64,000 bases of DNA from Gavia stellata (GCF_030936135.1 NC_082597.1:73576495-73640494), one strand, 5' to 3'; shown: positions 1-11,146, numbered from the stretch's first letter. The notes: generated by a model not told the origin, from the letters alone. Numbers and translations: made by a program.

Positions 1-91
1 TTGCATGAAGGTTAAGATGACTGTTCATCTTTAAGTGTATTATGATAAAAAAAAAAAAGGAAACCCTACACGGTTCTGTTGTAAACATTTT

Positions 92-160
92 TGTAAATAT
101 GTGGCTGAAATAAAACATTGTTATCTTAATGTTTCAAAGCCAAATGTAAGTTGATTGTAT
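92..160 (+). terminator. Poly(A) signal 1 (proximal)
   Basis: AATAAA at 109-114 is preceded by TGTAAATA (92-99), which fits both a CFIm UGUA element and a Pumilio site. The downstream sequence is T/GT-rich but less sharply so than at the other two signals. Confidence 0.45.
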
Positions 161-510
161 TTGCCTTCCATTTCGGAATATGCAAAAGGTCAATCTTTAA
201 TAACTTCAGTCTTAAATGTTGGTTCTGAACATGTAGAGCTCAGCAGGGAACTCTGGAAACGGACTTGCACTCCTTCCAGTTTGTTCTCCTTGAGTCATTT
301 TACATGTGCATCTGGATGAGAATGTAGCCCCTTGCCACTAACATGAAAACTTTGTGAAATATGCTTAGTTCACAGAAAAATGCATTTGGTTAAGGTGCTG
401 ACATAAACCCTGTGAAATGTATCCTATCAAAATTTGAACCTTTGTTTTTAAATAGTTTGAAGCTAAGGTTTCTTTGTTTACTCTGGAACTACAAATTGAC
501 TTTTATTTTT

Positions 511-560
511 TACTGTAATAAAATGAAAACTTAAAGTTGTGTGTATGTGAGTCTCTGGGG
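511..560 (+). terminator. Poly(A) signal 2 (intermediate)
   Basis: AATAAA at 517-522 overlaps a TGTAATAA motif. A GU-rich element (gttgtgtgtatgtgagtctc) begins about 14 bases after the hexamer, the usual spacing for a CstF site. Confidence 0.5.
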
Positions 561-2058
561 TGAAAATTGAGCTAATGGGGCTAACTAAAGATCAAGTGCC
601 AATCTCCATATGTTTTGTAACTTGGTGCTTGGGTTATCTTCAAATTACTTAAAACTTCTGTGAGTCACAGCAACAACTTTGCTGTTGCAGAGATTCTTAG
701 CTAACCTGGAACACATGTCCCCTACTAATGCAAGGGTCACATTTTTGCTTCTATTAAAGTGTTAAACATTGTGCACTTTCGATAGATTTAGTTACATAGT
801 ATCCTCACCTAACAAAATGTGACCATTAAGTAAATTGTATTTGTGGAGGCTTTGGGGGTTTCTGTTGTTTTTAGCTTTCTTTTCCCTTAAATGTAACCCT
901 GAAAACACTGAAATGCAATGGTGGTATTTAAAGTAGCTATGTAGACTTAAAGGTCTAATGACTGTTTAATGGTGGTTTTTTTTTTCCTTTATTATGCAGT
1001 TAAAATTGGTATTTTCCAAAATAACTTTCAAGTTAAGAAGAATCCCTGTATACCAACCCTTTTGGAAATTGCTGCAAGGTTTATTTGTACAAGACATGTT
1101 TTATTTTCATTACAACTGTATAAATAGCTACAGTCTACTATTCCCAACATTTAATTTGCTTCCTTTTCAAATAGGCACAAAATTATTAATAGAAAAAATT
1201 GCCATTATATTTACAATGAGTAACATCTGAAAAATCGGTGGTTTTATTTTATAAATGAGAAAAAATGGCTATATTTGCCTAATGGCATGTGTGTTGTAGT
1301 TTACAGACAGGACTAAATATGACTTGCGGCTTCTACCTCAAGAGATGAACCAATTTTAACTGCTCCTGTAGATCTGTTGTGTGTTAAAATGACTAGAGAA
1401 TTAACACTACAGCAGTTTAGCAAACTCATCTTGTTTGCTTTGGTAGAGCACTAGTCTGTACTGTGGGAATCAAGTACCATTTAAAGCAGAGGGTGTTCAT
1501 CATTTACATTAGAAGTCAGCTACCTGAAGATTTTTTTTCTTGTCTTTTGAAAAGCAATGTGATGGGAAAGGTGTATTGCACCACATGACTACGGAGCTCT
1601 GACTGAAAGCAAATTGCTCGGTAAGCTGAAATACCATCATCAACAAGAAATTTGACGATATCTTTCAGAGGTGATGAATGTGTTGCTGTATATGATCTTT
1701 TAGCCCTCTGAAATGCTGGGATCTAGGCAGTTCATCTCACTTTTATTTAATTCATTGTTTTAAATCAAAAGTCAATTTTTGTCAGATGTGAACTGTTGTG
1801 AAAAGCATCTGAGGGAACAAAATCGTGTGTTGAATTTAGCATAGTCTTTATCCCTCAAGGTAATGTCTTTGAGAGAGTTTTGCCAAGATAAATGTAGGTG
1901 GCAGCAAAAGTCAAAATGACTTAGCCTTAAAAGTGTTTCTGTCGTTGTAAAAATATCTTTAACAGAAACATGCTTGGAACATTTCCCCTTTTAAATGTAA
2001 TTTATAATTGCTGCTTTAAAAATCGTACAGATGGATCTTATTCTGAGCGAATGAATAC

Positions 2059-2123
2059 TGTAAATATCCTTGTCATACCTTGAATAAATGGGTACCTTTT
2101 TCTATAATTTGTGTTTGTGTGTC
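2059..2123 (+). terminator. Poly(A) signal 3 (distal)
   Basis: TGTAAATA at 2059-2066, AATAAA at 2083-2088 and a strong GU tract gtgtttgtgtgtc at 2111-2123 have textbook spacing. This is the best-formed poly(A) site in the upstream region and is the likely end of the transcription unit entering from the left. Confidence 0.6.
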
Positions 2124-2125
2124 TT

Positions 2126-3989
2126 TACATGCACGTTTTAAGAAAGCATTTGACAAGTTTTCCTTTCCAAAGGTTAGGGAATGCATGCTGTTACTGCTTG
2201 GTTATCTTTCGTAGTGAATAGTGTCTTTGATTAATCTTAAATGGAAAGGTTTCATCTTTTTCTTACAATAAGCCTTTTACAGAAACATCCTCCTAGTTAT
2301 TCAGGTTCCAGTTTCAAACACATCACAACAAAATGTGGAAATTACAGTTACGTGGGAAATAGCTTGCTTGTTAAACTACGTCCTTTCCTTTCTGAGGCAA
2401 TAGCTGTGAAACTTTAGGAGAAAAAGGGCGCATGTCTAGAATTTAGAGCAGGTTCTAGTCTCTGTGCTTTCAGTTTAGTTCAAGGATATGAGCATGAGCT
2501 CTTTATATCTTAGAGAGTGTCCTGATAAGCGGGTTTACTGTTCTGTGGTGATCTGCAAGCTTACAGCCCGCTCTGGAGGATTTTCACAGAGGGAGTAGAA
2601 CAGCAAAGCAGGGATTTTAATTGGTTGTTGAGGTGTTGTGTTGGTGCAATGTGCAAATTAATGCCCTAAAAACTTATTTTGACCAAAGTTCCAGCCTCTC
2701 AACTAACTTTTACCGGAGATGGTTCCATCCTAAGAATTCCAAAGAATTATCACTTCCTAATTTAAAAGGAAAAAATCTCAGCTACATCTAGTTAATTTGT
2801 TAAACTGTGAGAGGTACAATGTTAATCTGTATGTAGCACATGGTCAGTTACTTTCAGTGAACAGCTGCTATTTATTAACCAGGAATACTTTGTCTTTGTT
2901 ATTGCTCACAATATGTACCCCTGTGTCAAAAACATTGTAAAGAAACGTATCTTGTCTCTGCAGTAGACATCAAAGGCAAGGTTTTATTGGATTACTTTAA
3001 AATTGTTTCCTTGCCACGTCAAGGTACAGACTCATCTAGTTGTTGCCTTTCTGGTTCTCTTGATTATCAGGCTAAATAGTAGAGTCCACATCCCTCAACC
3101 AAGTGTAGTATGTATGTCTCCCTGTGGTCTCTTCAGATATCACTGCCAGCCCTTGGACTCCTGTCTCTATTTCTCTGGCTGACACGTCCTGGTTTGCTTT
3201 GGCTGTGACTTCTACCTTTCAGATTGCCGTTACCAGGTATGACAGCACTACCATGCCGTTACCAGACTAACTTACCCAACAGAATTTGGCCTTTGTGGCC
3301 CATTTGTTCTAAGCTTTACCCCTCTAGTATTGGTCTTGGCATATTAAAGCATCTTTCAGAAGACTTGGATCTCATCCTCAGTCCAACAATGAGATTCTGC
3401 AGCTGCTGTAATCCCTCGCCAAACCTAATTTCAGCACAATTGTTATATGCTAAAACATCCTCCTCAGATATGTAAAAATTCACAGAAAAATGACAGGACT
3501 GGTGTGGAGTAATTCGGTGTGGAATTCATTATCTCAAACTAAGTGTTACGACTGATAATTTGGCATATTGCTCAAGATCTATTTATAGAAATGCATTTAT
3601 GTGTTTTTTGCCAGTCATTAATGTGTCTAGTTTACCTGCTGAAGTAGCGAATGTCCAGAGGTATGCTTGCTGAAAAGAACGTGTGTTCCTGTATGCTTTC
3701 TAGCAGATACCATTTTTCATTGAAGTAGTAGTACTACTTTGCTGGGGAATGTAATGGATCTCCTATAAAAATATATAGGTTTGAAGTATCTTACTGCATA
3801 TGATGCCAAAAGCTCATAAAAGCACATACAGGAATTTCTCCACTGAAAGGGCAGCAGTGTTTAAGCTACTGTTTGGTACAGGGGTGTAGATCTCATTAAG
3901 ATCCAAGAGCCGAGATGTTTAGAGCCGAGAACTGGTCTCCTGCAGCATCGAATTGACACGGGCAAAACACAGGTGACCCACAACCGCTC
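2126..3989. other. Intergenic DNA, nothing recognised
   Basis: AT-rich sequence between the presumed 3'UTR and the first CpG cluster. No exon with plausible splice sites, no clear retroposon and no RNA gene is visible. Short open frames here have no protein-like composition. Confidence 0.5.
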
Positions 3990-4330
3990 TGTTTTCCTTT
4001 TTTCGGTGCCTGGCTCTGAACCTCGGTTCGGGTCCGAACCGGCCCTTCTGCCATCAGGTGCGGCGGCGGTCACCCCGCGGCCGGGGCCCTCCGCGAGGCG
4101 CGGGGCTGCCCGTGGCCACCAGGGGGAGCCACGAGGAAGAGAAACGCCCGGGGACCGCCGGGAAGGCGGCGGAGCCCCACCCGGCCACCGGGAGGGCCCA
4201 GAGGGTGCGGGGGGATCACCGGCTGCTTGTCAGCACCAGCACGGGGCCCACGCTGCCCAGGGTCTCTGAGGCAGCGAGCGGGGTTATACCCGCCGGGGTA
4301 AACAAAGCCGGGGACTGGAGATGGAGTGGT
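3990..4330. promoter_or_regulatory. Small CpG-rich island upstream of BCAT1
   Basis: An abrupt rise in G+C and CpG (for example gcggcggtcaccccgcggcc near 4061) stands out from AT-rich flanks. It contains a perfect 8-bp-arm inverted repeat around 4024-4041 and a near-consensus CTCF site at 4113-4131. On the + strand a donor-like CCA/GTAAGTGG lies at 4425/4426, so the island could start a transcript, but no continuing coding exon is seen. The overlapping open frames on both strands are typical GC-rich artefacts. It could be an insulator, a distal promoter, or the promoter of an unseen divergent gene. Confidence 0.5.
4113..4131 (+). promoter_or_regulatory. CTCF binding motif, forward orientation
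   Basis: The sequence TGGCCACCAGGGGGAGCCA matches the vertebrate CTCF matrix consensus (TGGCCACCAGGGGGCGCTA) at 17 of 19 positions, including the whole CCACCAGGGGG core. It sits inside a CpG cluster. Forward orientation means it would pair with a reverse site to the right, on the BCAT1 side. Actual occupancy cannot be judged from sequence. Confidence 0.65.
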
Positions 4331-4430
4331 GATAATCTCATGCAGTCGAGGGCAAAAGATGCTTTTTATTGTCATCTTTTTAAATCAGCCATGCAACGAG
4401 CCAACAGTTTGGGGTCCTATAGCCAGTAAG

Positions 4431-5204
4431 TGGGCCCCGAAAAACGTCTTGAAAATATCTGGCCAGTTTGTTGTGCACTTCTGGTGTCTTTTTAAGCTTG
4501 ATTTCATTTAGACTGGGGAACCAACCGCAACGTGGCTTTAAAACACGAAGCGGATGTCGAGTTTTTATAGAGAGCTGTTCGTGCGGAAACGCACCCCTCT
4601 CTTGGCTGGCAGGATTTGAAGCAGTCGGGTTGTAATTTGGAGGTTGGGAAGGCGGGCTTTCCACTTGCCACAGCCCAGCTGCTTCGCTGCCTCCTTCTCT
4701 CTAGGCACTCAAAAGCTCTTCTAGTAACATCAGAGAAATCAAGATTTCACATTGATTTCTGCCATTTAATTCCACTGCTTTGAAATAAAAGGCATTTTTG
4801 GCCCAAAATGTTTTATACCACCCAAAAAAATCACATTAGGTCAGTCTTTAAAAGTATATTGATTTAGTTTTGCTGTTGAAACCAAGCAGTTCAGCAGCAA
4901 GTCTTCCAGGTGGCCTGGCTGAGGGACTTTTATCATTAACCATTTAACTTACGTGGAGAATTATTCTCAACTTGCTTTCCCCCCCAAAAAAAAAACCCAA
5001 ACAAAACACCAACAGCCCAAAATACCAAGGGTTACCCCTCTCTTACTTTTCTGCCAGTTGTTCAGCAGGCCTGAGTGGGGGAGGAAGAAGCGACTTAGTG
5101 GTTATGAAATCTTGGGAATCACCATGGGTGGGAAAAATGGGCTGGAGAGGAAACATGCTGCTTCCCTTAAAAGGTGAAGGAGTGAGTTGATTGTGATGAG
5201 AACT
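4431..5204. other. Intergenic DNA between two GC-rich blocks
   Basis: Moderately AT-rich with an A/C homopolymer patch near 4980-5010. No gene, repeat family or RNA was recognised. Confidence 0.4.
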
Positions 5205-5553
5205 CAGGATTCAGGCGGCCCGGGTGCTAAAGCCTCAGACGGAGCCAGCTGAGGGGAGCTCTGCAGCTGACCCGCCTCCGATCTGCTGCCGCCACCTGCA
5301 GCGTCTCCCTGCGCCCCCGCTCCCACCTCTGGTGCACCTAAACTCATTTAAAATGCCGTGTGAAAGCTTTGCTTCAGAAGCATGATTGACACTTTACCTT
5401 CTGCAATGCGAAGGAAGCTGGCCCCATTCCGGCAGTGCTGAGGCGAGGCGGGTGTGGCAGCCCGGAACCTTCTGGAAGAGGCCTGTGGGGAGGGGCCTGC
5501 GCTGCCCCCGCCCTGCCCTGCTGCTGAGGAGGCTGTGAGGAGGCGGAGGAGAG
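5205..5553 (+). promoter_or_regulatory. GC-rich block ending in a strong splice donor (possible noncoding first exon)
   Basis: A GC-rich stretch (ggcggcccgggtgc near 5214, gcccccgccctgccctgctg near 5503) ends at GAG/GTAAGTAG, with the exon-side G at 5553. This matches the vertebrate donor consensus (MAG/GTRAGT) completely. GC-rich DNA followed directly by a donor is the usual form of a 5' noncoding first exon, so this may be an alternative upstream exon of BCAT1 or of a lncRNA. No in-frame coding continuation is seen. It could also be chance. Confidence 0.3.
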
Positions 5554-8469
5554 GTAAGTAGCTAGAAAATAAAAGTCTGGAAGAAATGCTGGAAACAAAC
5601 TCTGTTCTTGGTTAATTCCTGGACCGTAGTGTTTTTCTTGCCTCTCAGGGCAGAAATAAGTGACACATTCACAAAGTGCTTATTTAGGAAGAATGCATAA
5701 AATGCTGTTTCCCTGAGTGGGTGGGAATGAAAGAGCAGGAGATGTTGTTTATTCAATTCCGATTACCCTCACACATGCAGCCCTTTTCCTTTCAGCCTTT
5801 TTCTTGGTGTTTTCCTGGTTGTCAGGTCTTCTGTGGCTGCTTTCCCCTTTATCTTCTCTCACAACTCTCGTTTTTTAATGTTTCTTTCTGAGAGTATAAT
5901 TATGCAGTCTGTACTTTGTGAGAACGCCAGCTTAGATGCTTCCCGCCCTTTAGCATCTACAGCAATTACATCCTACTCCCATGCTTTTTATCTGGGTTTT
6001 TTAAACCCAGATCACTCTACTGATCCATTTTACAGCAGAGCCCGCACACAGTGGAGTTGGCATGTCCAAGGAGGTGGAAAAATGGCATGATGATGGAAAT
6101 GAGGAAATGAACACTGGGAGAAGGTGCTGCCACAAAAAGATCTTGCTTCTCTGAAAATAATATCCACTGAAACCTTGCATCTCACTCAAGCCCTTCTGTG
6201 AGGTGACGTGTGCCTTTGACTATGAAAGAAGCCACTGTGCCTTCATCTTTCTGTTCCTACAAAGAATCCTAACTGTTTCTCCTCCTTTTCCAAAATTAGG
6301 ACTAGTAATTGCAACCATTGCTTTCTGTGTATAAGGCTTATCATTTCAGCTTCTCCCATCATTCTGTTGTAGCCCAAAATGAGAAGACTTTAAATGACCT
6401 GTCCTTCCCTGAAATAAAAATAATTTTAATTTTTTCTTACCCTAATGTTTTGTACATACATGAACAAATATATACATATGATATTTACATAATATGGGGG
6501 TTTTTTTGTTTGTTTGCTCTGTTAGGAAATTTTTACACCACCAACCTGATTCTCATCCAAAGGTTTTTCTTTCCCTCACTTTAAAAACTTTCCACAACTG
6601 TATTCCCAGTTCTGCAAGGCAGCTATACAGAAATAATGTCCTGCAATTGCCTTAATTGTTCTGAAGAGTTTTAGTTTTGTGACTGACACCAGTCACAGGT
6701 TTTCCCTGAAGAATATTTTAGATGAAAGTTGATGTTTCGTTATTTTAAATATTTGTGCCAATGCGCTTTCATGCGGTTGCAGAAACTAAGCAAGACTGAG
6801 TTTTAGTACAAAAGCTAAGTAGAAGCAAAGTATTTCAGAAAGTTCAAAACATAACATTCTGATATTTTTGGAAGAGATACTTTTTTTTTAATAGCTTTGG
6901 GACACATTTCAAAAGGGCTTATATTACAAAAAGGTTTGAAAATTTTAAAAGATCAAAATCAAACTGACTGATTTTGTCAAAATTATACCTTTTGGATCAA
7001 AATTGCTTTCCCCACATTTTACTACGGGACGTTTTCATTCCATTTCAGAAGGAAAAAATCTCAGAATCCCAGCTTTCTCTTAAATAGAAAACCTGGTTTC
7101 TACCAACCTTCACCCTATCCTCTTTGTGCAGACCCGGGTTATATAGAGGAAACCTTTAAAAGTGTATCAAGCTGTGGGCTTTTGCCCTTCATTCTTTGTA
7201 GAATTATGGAATTATACAAGCTGCCTCTTTCAAAATTCCCCATTTGGCTTTACATCATAGAGCCTTTTCATTTTCCCAATGGTAGTTTCTCATATTTCTG
7301 TGGCTAAAATGTGAGTTTACTCAGTTCTGGTTTGGATAATGTGCACAATTGAAACCCGTTTGGTCTTCCGCAAAAATTCCACTCACGAGCCCAGAGCATG
7401 CAGAAGGAATGCTGTGCTCTTCTGCACGGCTTCTGTGCAGACCAACAAAAAGAATGGAACATACTGATCACAGGTTTTTGTGGCCATTCTACAACCGTAA
7501 TCTGCCCCTAGGGCCGCGGGTTTCACAGCTCCTATTCGCCTTGTGAATCTCTAGAACTTGTGGAAACACTTTGGACTCAAAGCATATAAATTATCTAATT
7601 CTCTCATATCTGTGAAAAACCTACTCATTAAAATTTCTAAAGTTTAACAGTGCTGTCAAGCGTTCACAGCATGCTTTGCATTAATGGAAAATCTAGCGTA
7701 GACATGAACAATGGCCTGTTTTATGAAAATGAAATATTCAGAATGTAGAAAATTTATGTTGTTATTAATTAATAGATCAATACAACTGATTGAACCAGTA
7801 GAGGTAACGATAAAGTCAATGTTCCTTGCATTATAACTTCTGGAGTGTTACATAAGGAAGTGTAACTAGATTGAGGTAACACAAGCCAACACTGCAAAAA
7901 TATGTGTGTAAGGCACATTTACTAATGGCAATTTCATTTTTTGGGGTGTTGCAGCAAGATGCAAGTTTTGAGGTAAGTTCTGTAGCTTCTCTGCATTTGG
8001 TCTCCTTTTTCTGATTTTTATTTGCAAGTTCAGGGCCAGTTTGACTATCAATAAAAAGATCTCTCTTTAATATATATCCTAGATGACTTGGTGTTTTGGC
8101 TTTGCACAAATCCTCTATAGTTCAGATAACATTTCTCCTTTCCCTTTCCTTCCTTTCTCCTATTTCTTAGTTATGCCAAGGCCATGGATTCTGCTGTACC
8201 ACAGCAGTTGGCAGTAGTTTGAGGATAACTTGAAGTGCATCTGTATGGTGGAGCACGATGCAGAGAACTTAGAAAGTAAAAGGGCTCACAGCACAGTTCT
8301 GTTCCGACTGGCAAGTTGAGGTCTAGAAACAGTAAAAATGCATTCAAACAGCTTTTGTTCTAAGAGGGATTCAGGATACTGAAGTAAGTCTGGAGAAAGT
8401 GTAGAACCTGTATTAAGGAATGCAAAAAGACATATATGGGTAAATATCACATTGAGGGCCAGACTTAGC
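5554..8469. other. Intergenic DNA
   Basis: AT-rich. The only structure I can point to is a perfect hairpin sequence at 5990-6012. No exon, RNA gene or clear mobile element was recognised. Confidence 0.4.
5990..6012. repeat. Perfect 10-bp inverted repeat, 3-base loop
   Basis: ATCTGGGTTT (5990-5999), TTT, then AAACCCAGAT (6003-6012). The arms are exact reverse complements and would form a tight hairpin in RNA or a cruciform in DNA. The arms are too short for a miRNA precursor and no known element is implied. Confidence 0.75.
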
Positions 8470-9660
8470 ATGAGTTTTCTGAAAGGAAATCCTGACCTGC
8501 CTATCTAGAAACTTCTTTGAGGTCCAATTGATACAGTCTACTTGGATTTTGAAAGGACTTGACAAGGTCCCTTACCAAAGGCTCATAGAAAATAAGCTCC
8601 CATAAGAAAGGTTTTACGGTTGCTCTCAATAATTGGTTAAAAGAAACAGAAGAGAGAAAGAGTTTGTGCAATTGAGAAAATGGTAGGGAAATGGAGGCAA
8701 ATAAAGAAAGAACAAAGTTTGTTGATGAGATTAAAACCTTCAGGGTAATGGTGTTAAACAATTCAGGCAAACCAGAGCTATCTGCAAAGAGTTGCAGAAG
8801 GACCTTATGAAGCTGAGTACAGAGTTGTCAAAATAACACATAATAATGTCTGCAAGTATAAAATTATGCATATGGCAAAAAAACCCCCAAAGCACTATAT
8901 TTATGTAAACAGTGATGGGTTATGAATGACCTGTTAGCTTTCAGGAGAGAAATCTCAGAATTAGATCGTAAAAATAGCAGTTCAGTTTAGTGCTCGGGAA
9001 CAGTCAAATTAGGAAAAGAAACAGAGGAAAAAAAGCAAATTAAAAGTAAATATGGCGACCTGCATTTTGAGAGTTTTGTGTAGTTCATGTCCCCATCCTA
9101 AATCAAGGGTGATCAAGGGTATGGAACTGTTTTTATATTAAGACTAAAAAGATTAGGACTTTTCATCTGGAAAAAAGAGATTGCTGACAGAGGATTCAAG
9201 AGTAGTCTGTAAAATCACAAATTATATAGAGGGGATGAATATTTTGATCTTCATTTGTGTTTACAGTCTCACAATATCAGAAGAAGGGAGCATGATGTGA
9301 AATTTTAAAGTGGCAAATTCAAAATAAAACAAAATTATGTATTTTTTCCACAGAACAGAGCTAAATTGTGGAACTCATTAGCACAAGATCTTATAGATGC
9401 CAAATTTTACATGGGTTCAAGGAACAATTAAATTAATAGAACAAAAATCCACGAAGAACTGTTAAGCCTAATGAATCTGTCTTTCAGGAAACTGCTGTGG
9501 TACAAACCCCTTGAGGCAAAAAGAGCATATCAGGAAAGTGCCCCTACACGCTTATTCTGTTCTTGTAACTCTTCTGTTGGTATTGTTACTGTTGACTGCC
9601 AGAGACAGGATATTGAATTAAATGGACCTTTGGCCTGACCCAGCATTGTTGTTCCTACGT
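8470..9660 (+). mobile_element. Degenerate CR1-type non-LTR retrotransposon (3' part)
   Basis: The + strand aligns by eye with the 3' half of ancient amniote CR1/L3 elements. It has the reverse-transcriptase segment (cttggattttgaaaggacttgacaagg at about 8538-8565, tttgttgatgagat near 8719), a middle section with ggtatggaactg (9119) and gactaaaaagattaggac (9143), then the tail gaattaaatggacctttggcctgacccagcattg near 9614-9647. Every frame is interrupted, so it is an old inactive copy. Start and end are approximate. Confidence 0.75.
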
Positions 9661-10855
9661 TGTGGTTGTAATCTGAAGATAATTCATAGTGAATGGATTG
9701 AATTGCTCTCATGAGTGCTGAGGAGTAGTTCACTGGTGATGAATTGTATCTGTCTGATGCTTCTTTGCTGCCTTCTCTGCCTCCTGTTATTTGCTCCATC
9801 TTTCTTCTCTCCTAATTAGCCACTAAAACGTCACTGTTCACATAAACTTTCATTTTGGGTAGCATACTTTACCCGTGTTTCTTTGGAATCCAAATTTTTG
9901 TAATTCCATTAAATAGCACTTTCTTACTTGGCTGAAGAGTGGCAGGAGCAGAGATCTACTTACGTTTATGTAACCAATCTCTGGCATTATACAAGAGAGA
10001 AAAATTCACATACATCATGCAAAGCAGAACCTGACACTTTTGAATGTAGCATTGAGATGAAACAGCTTTCTACAACTATTCTCAAGCAGATCAGAAGGGT
10101 AAAACATTCATGAAAACAGTAGTAAAGGAAGAAAAGACTTAACCGTAAAATCAGTAAATATGAAAGTAAGCACAGTGTGAACATTACACTGTGGTTACAC
10201 TGGGATTTTCTCTTAAAAATTCCTGGTTTTATAGTACAACTACTGTACAGTTTCACTGGCAGCAGCACTGGTAGAAGGAACAGAGTAGGCTGGCCTCTGA
10301 TGTTTATTCTTTTTGTCTTCAGGCGCTGGTCACCTGCCTGCCAGGTACCTATGCACAGAAAACAGACGCAGTAGAACACACCAGCTGGCTGTAAGATGGC
10401 CAGCTGAGGTATGAAGAGCTGTGAAGGTGTAGCTACATGGAATTTGGCGTGGACTAGGCACTGGTTAGCAGTGGGAGGACCCAGAGCCCCATTGTGGAAC
10501 ATCTGGCAATCCCAGCCGGCTCCAAATAAAATGGGTAGTGTGGGCCCCTCCTGTCTTCCTTGCCAGTGCTGGAGGACTTGGAACAAGTTGTGTACGTAGT
10601 GGTGGAAGGCGGAAGGCCTGGGGAAAGCCTGCCGTGCAGCGGGAGAGCTGAAGAGCTTGCTAGTGATGGGAGGGGTAAACTGTGAGGTGTTTGGTGTGTC
10701 AGACAACTTGGACGCAAGAAGGAGGAAATGACTCAGAGACTGAAAATGATGAGTTTCTGAATGCTTGTTAGGGGAGAGGGGTAAGAAGAATGTGTTATAC
10801 TCAGTATAAATTACAGTAAAAGCATTTAATTGTCTCTGCTTGGTAGGCATAGCGT
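9661..10855. other. BCAT1 upstream flank
   Basis: Sequence between the CR1 fragment and the BCAT1 CpG island, with G+C rising towards the island. It holds an AP-1-type TGACTCA at 10729-10735. The minus strand is open for 287 codons (10850 back to 9987), which is described as a finding and not called a gene because its composition is not protein-like and no homology was recognised. Confidence 0.4.
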
Positions 10856-11049
10856 ATGATGCGGGGCCATTTTAGGGACAAGCTACGAGCCGCGGCTGAC
10901 ACTGCAAGCCCACCTGCCCCTGCGGATAGGTGTGGGCGGTGGGTTGGCTCCCGCCGGCCTCGTCCCTGGCTGGGGCTCTGCCGGTGCTTCCCCAGGGAGA
11001 GGGCGAGGGCGAAGCGGGAGCGGCGGGGCGGCCCGCCGGGAGGTGTGCG

Positions 11050-11068
11050 TGCCCGCCAGGAGGAGCCA
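11050..11068 (+). promoter_or_regulatory. CTCF-like motif in promoter island (weaker)
   Basis: TGCCCGCCAGGAGGAGCCA agrees with the CTCF matrix consensus at 14 of 19 positions, including CCAGG-GG, in forward orientation. It may be real or simply a product of the GC-rich composition. Confidence 0.3.
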
Positions 11069-11137
11069 GGCGGGGCGGCCCGCAGCCCCTCGCCGCTTTC
11101 CCCAGCGGCGGCCGGCGTGCGCGCCGCCCTCGCCCGC

Positions 11138-11146
11138 TGATGCAAT
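11138..11146 (+). promoter_or_regulatory. C/EBP-ATF response element (ATF4 amino-acid response element)
   Basis: TGATGCAAT is an exact match to the CARE/AARE core recognised by ATF4-C/EBP heterodimers (as in the CHOP promoter, where it reads ATTGCATCA). It lies 237 bases before the BCAT1 start codon inside the CpG island. BCAT1 is a known ATF4-responsive amino-acid-metabolism gene in mammals, so the position makes sense. Binding is inferred. Confidence 0.65.

Larger units (their letters stand above)
1..2125 (+). other. Probable 3'UTR of an unidentified upstream + strand gene
   Basis: No credible coding exon is visible here, but the + strand reads like the tail of a long vertebrate 3'UTR. It is AT-rich and free of recognisable repeats. 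It has three AATAAA signals (109, 517, 2083); the second and third are followed closely by GU-rich tracts, which fits tandem alternative polyadenylation. The last signal, with gtgtttgtgtgtc at 2111-2123, would be the distal end. The gene body lies off the left edge, so I cannot name it. In mammals the 5' side of BCAT1 faces the IRAG2/DNAI7/KRAS cluster, but I could not match this sequence to any of them. It could also be plain AT-rich intergenic DNA with chance signals. The call is inference from signal arrangement. Confidence 0.45.

Noticed and set aside
1..2125. Naming the upstream gene KRAS, DNAI7 or IRAG2 from mammalian synteny
   Set aside because: I could not match the sequence to any of these 3'UTRs, and IRAG2 would be expected on the opposite strand.
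3973..4429. Overlapping + and - frames in the first CpG cluster
   Set aside because: Composition-driven frames on both strands with no protein-like features.
8501..8770. Minus-strand 89-codon frame
   Set aside because: It is the antisense of the CR1 reverse-transcriptase region.
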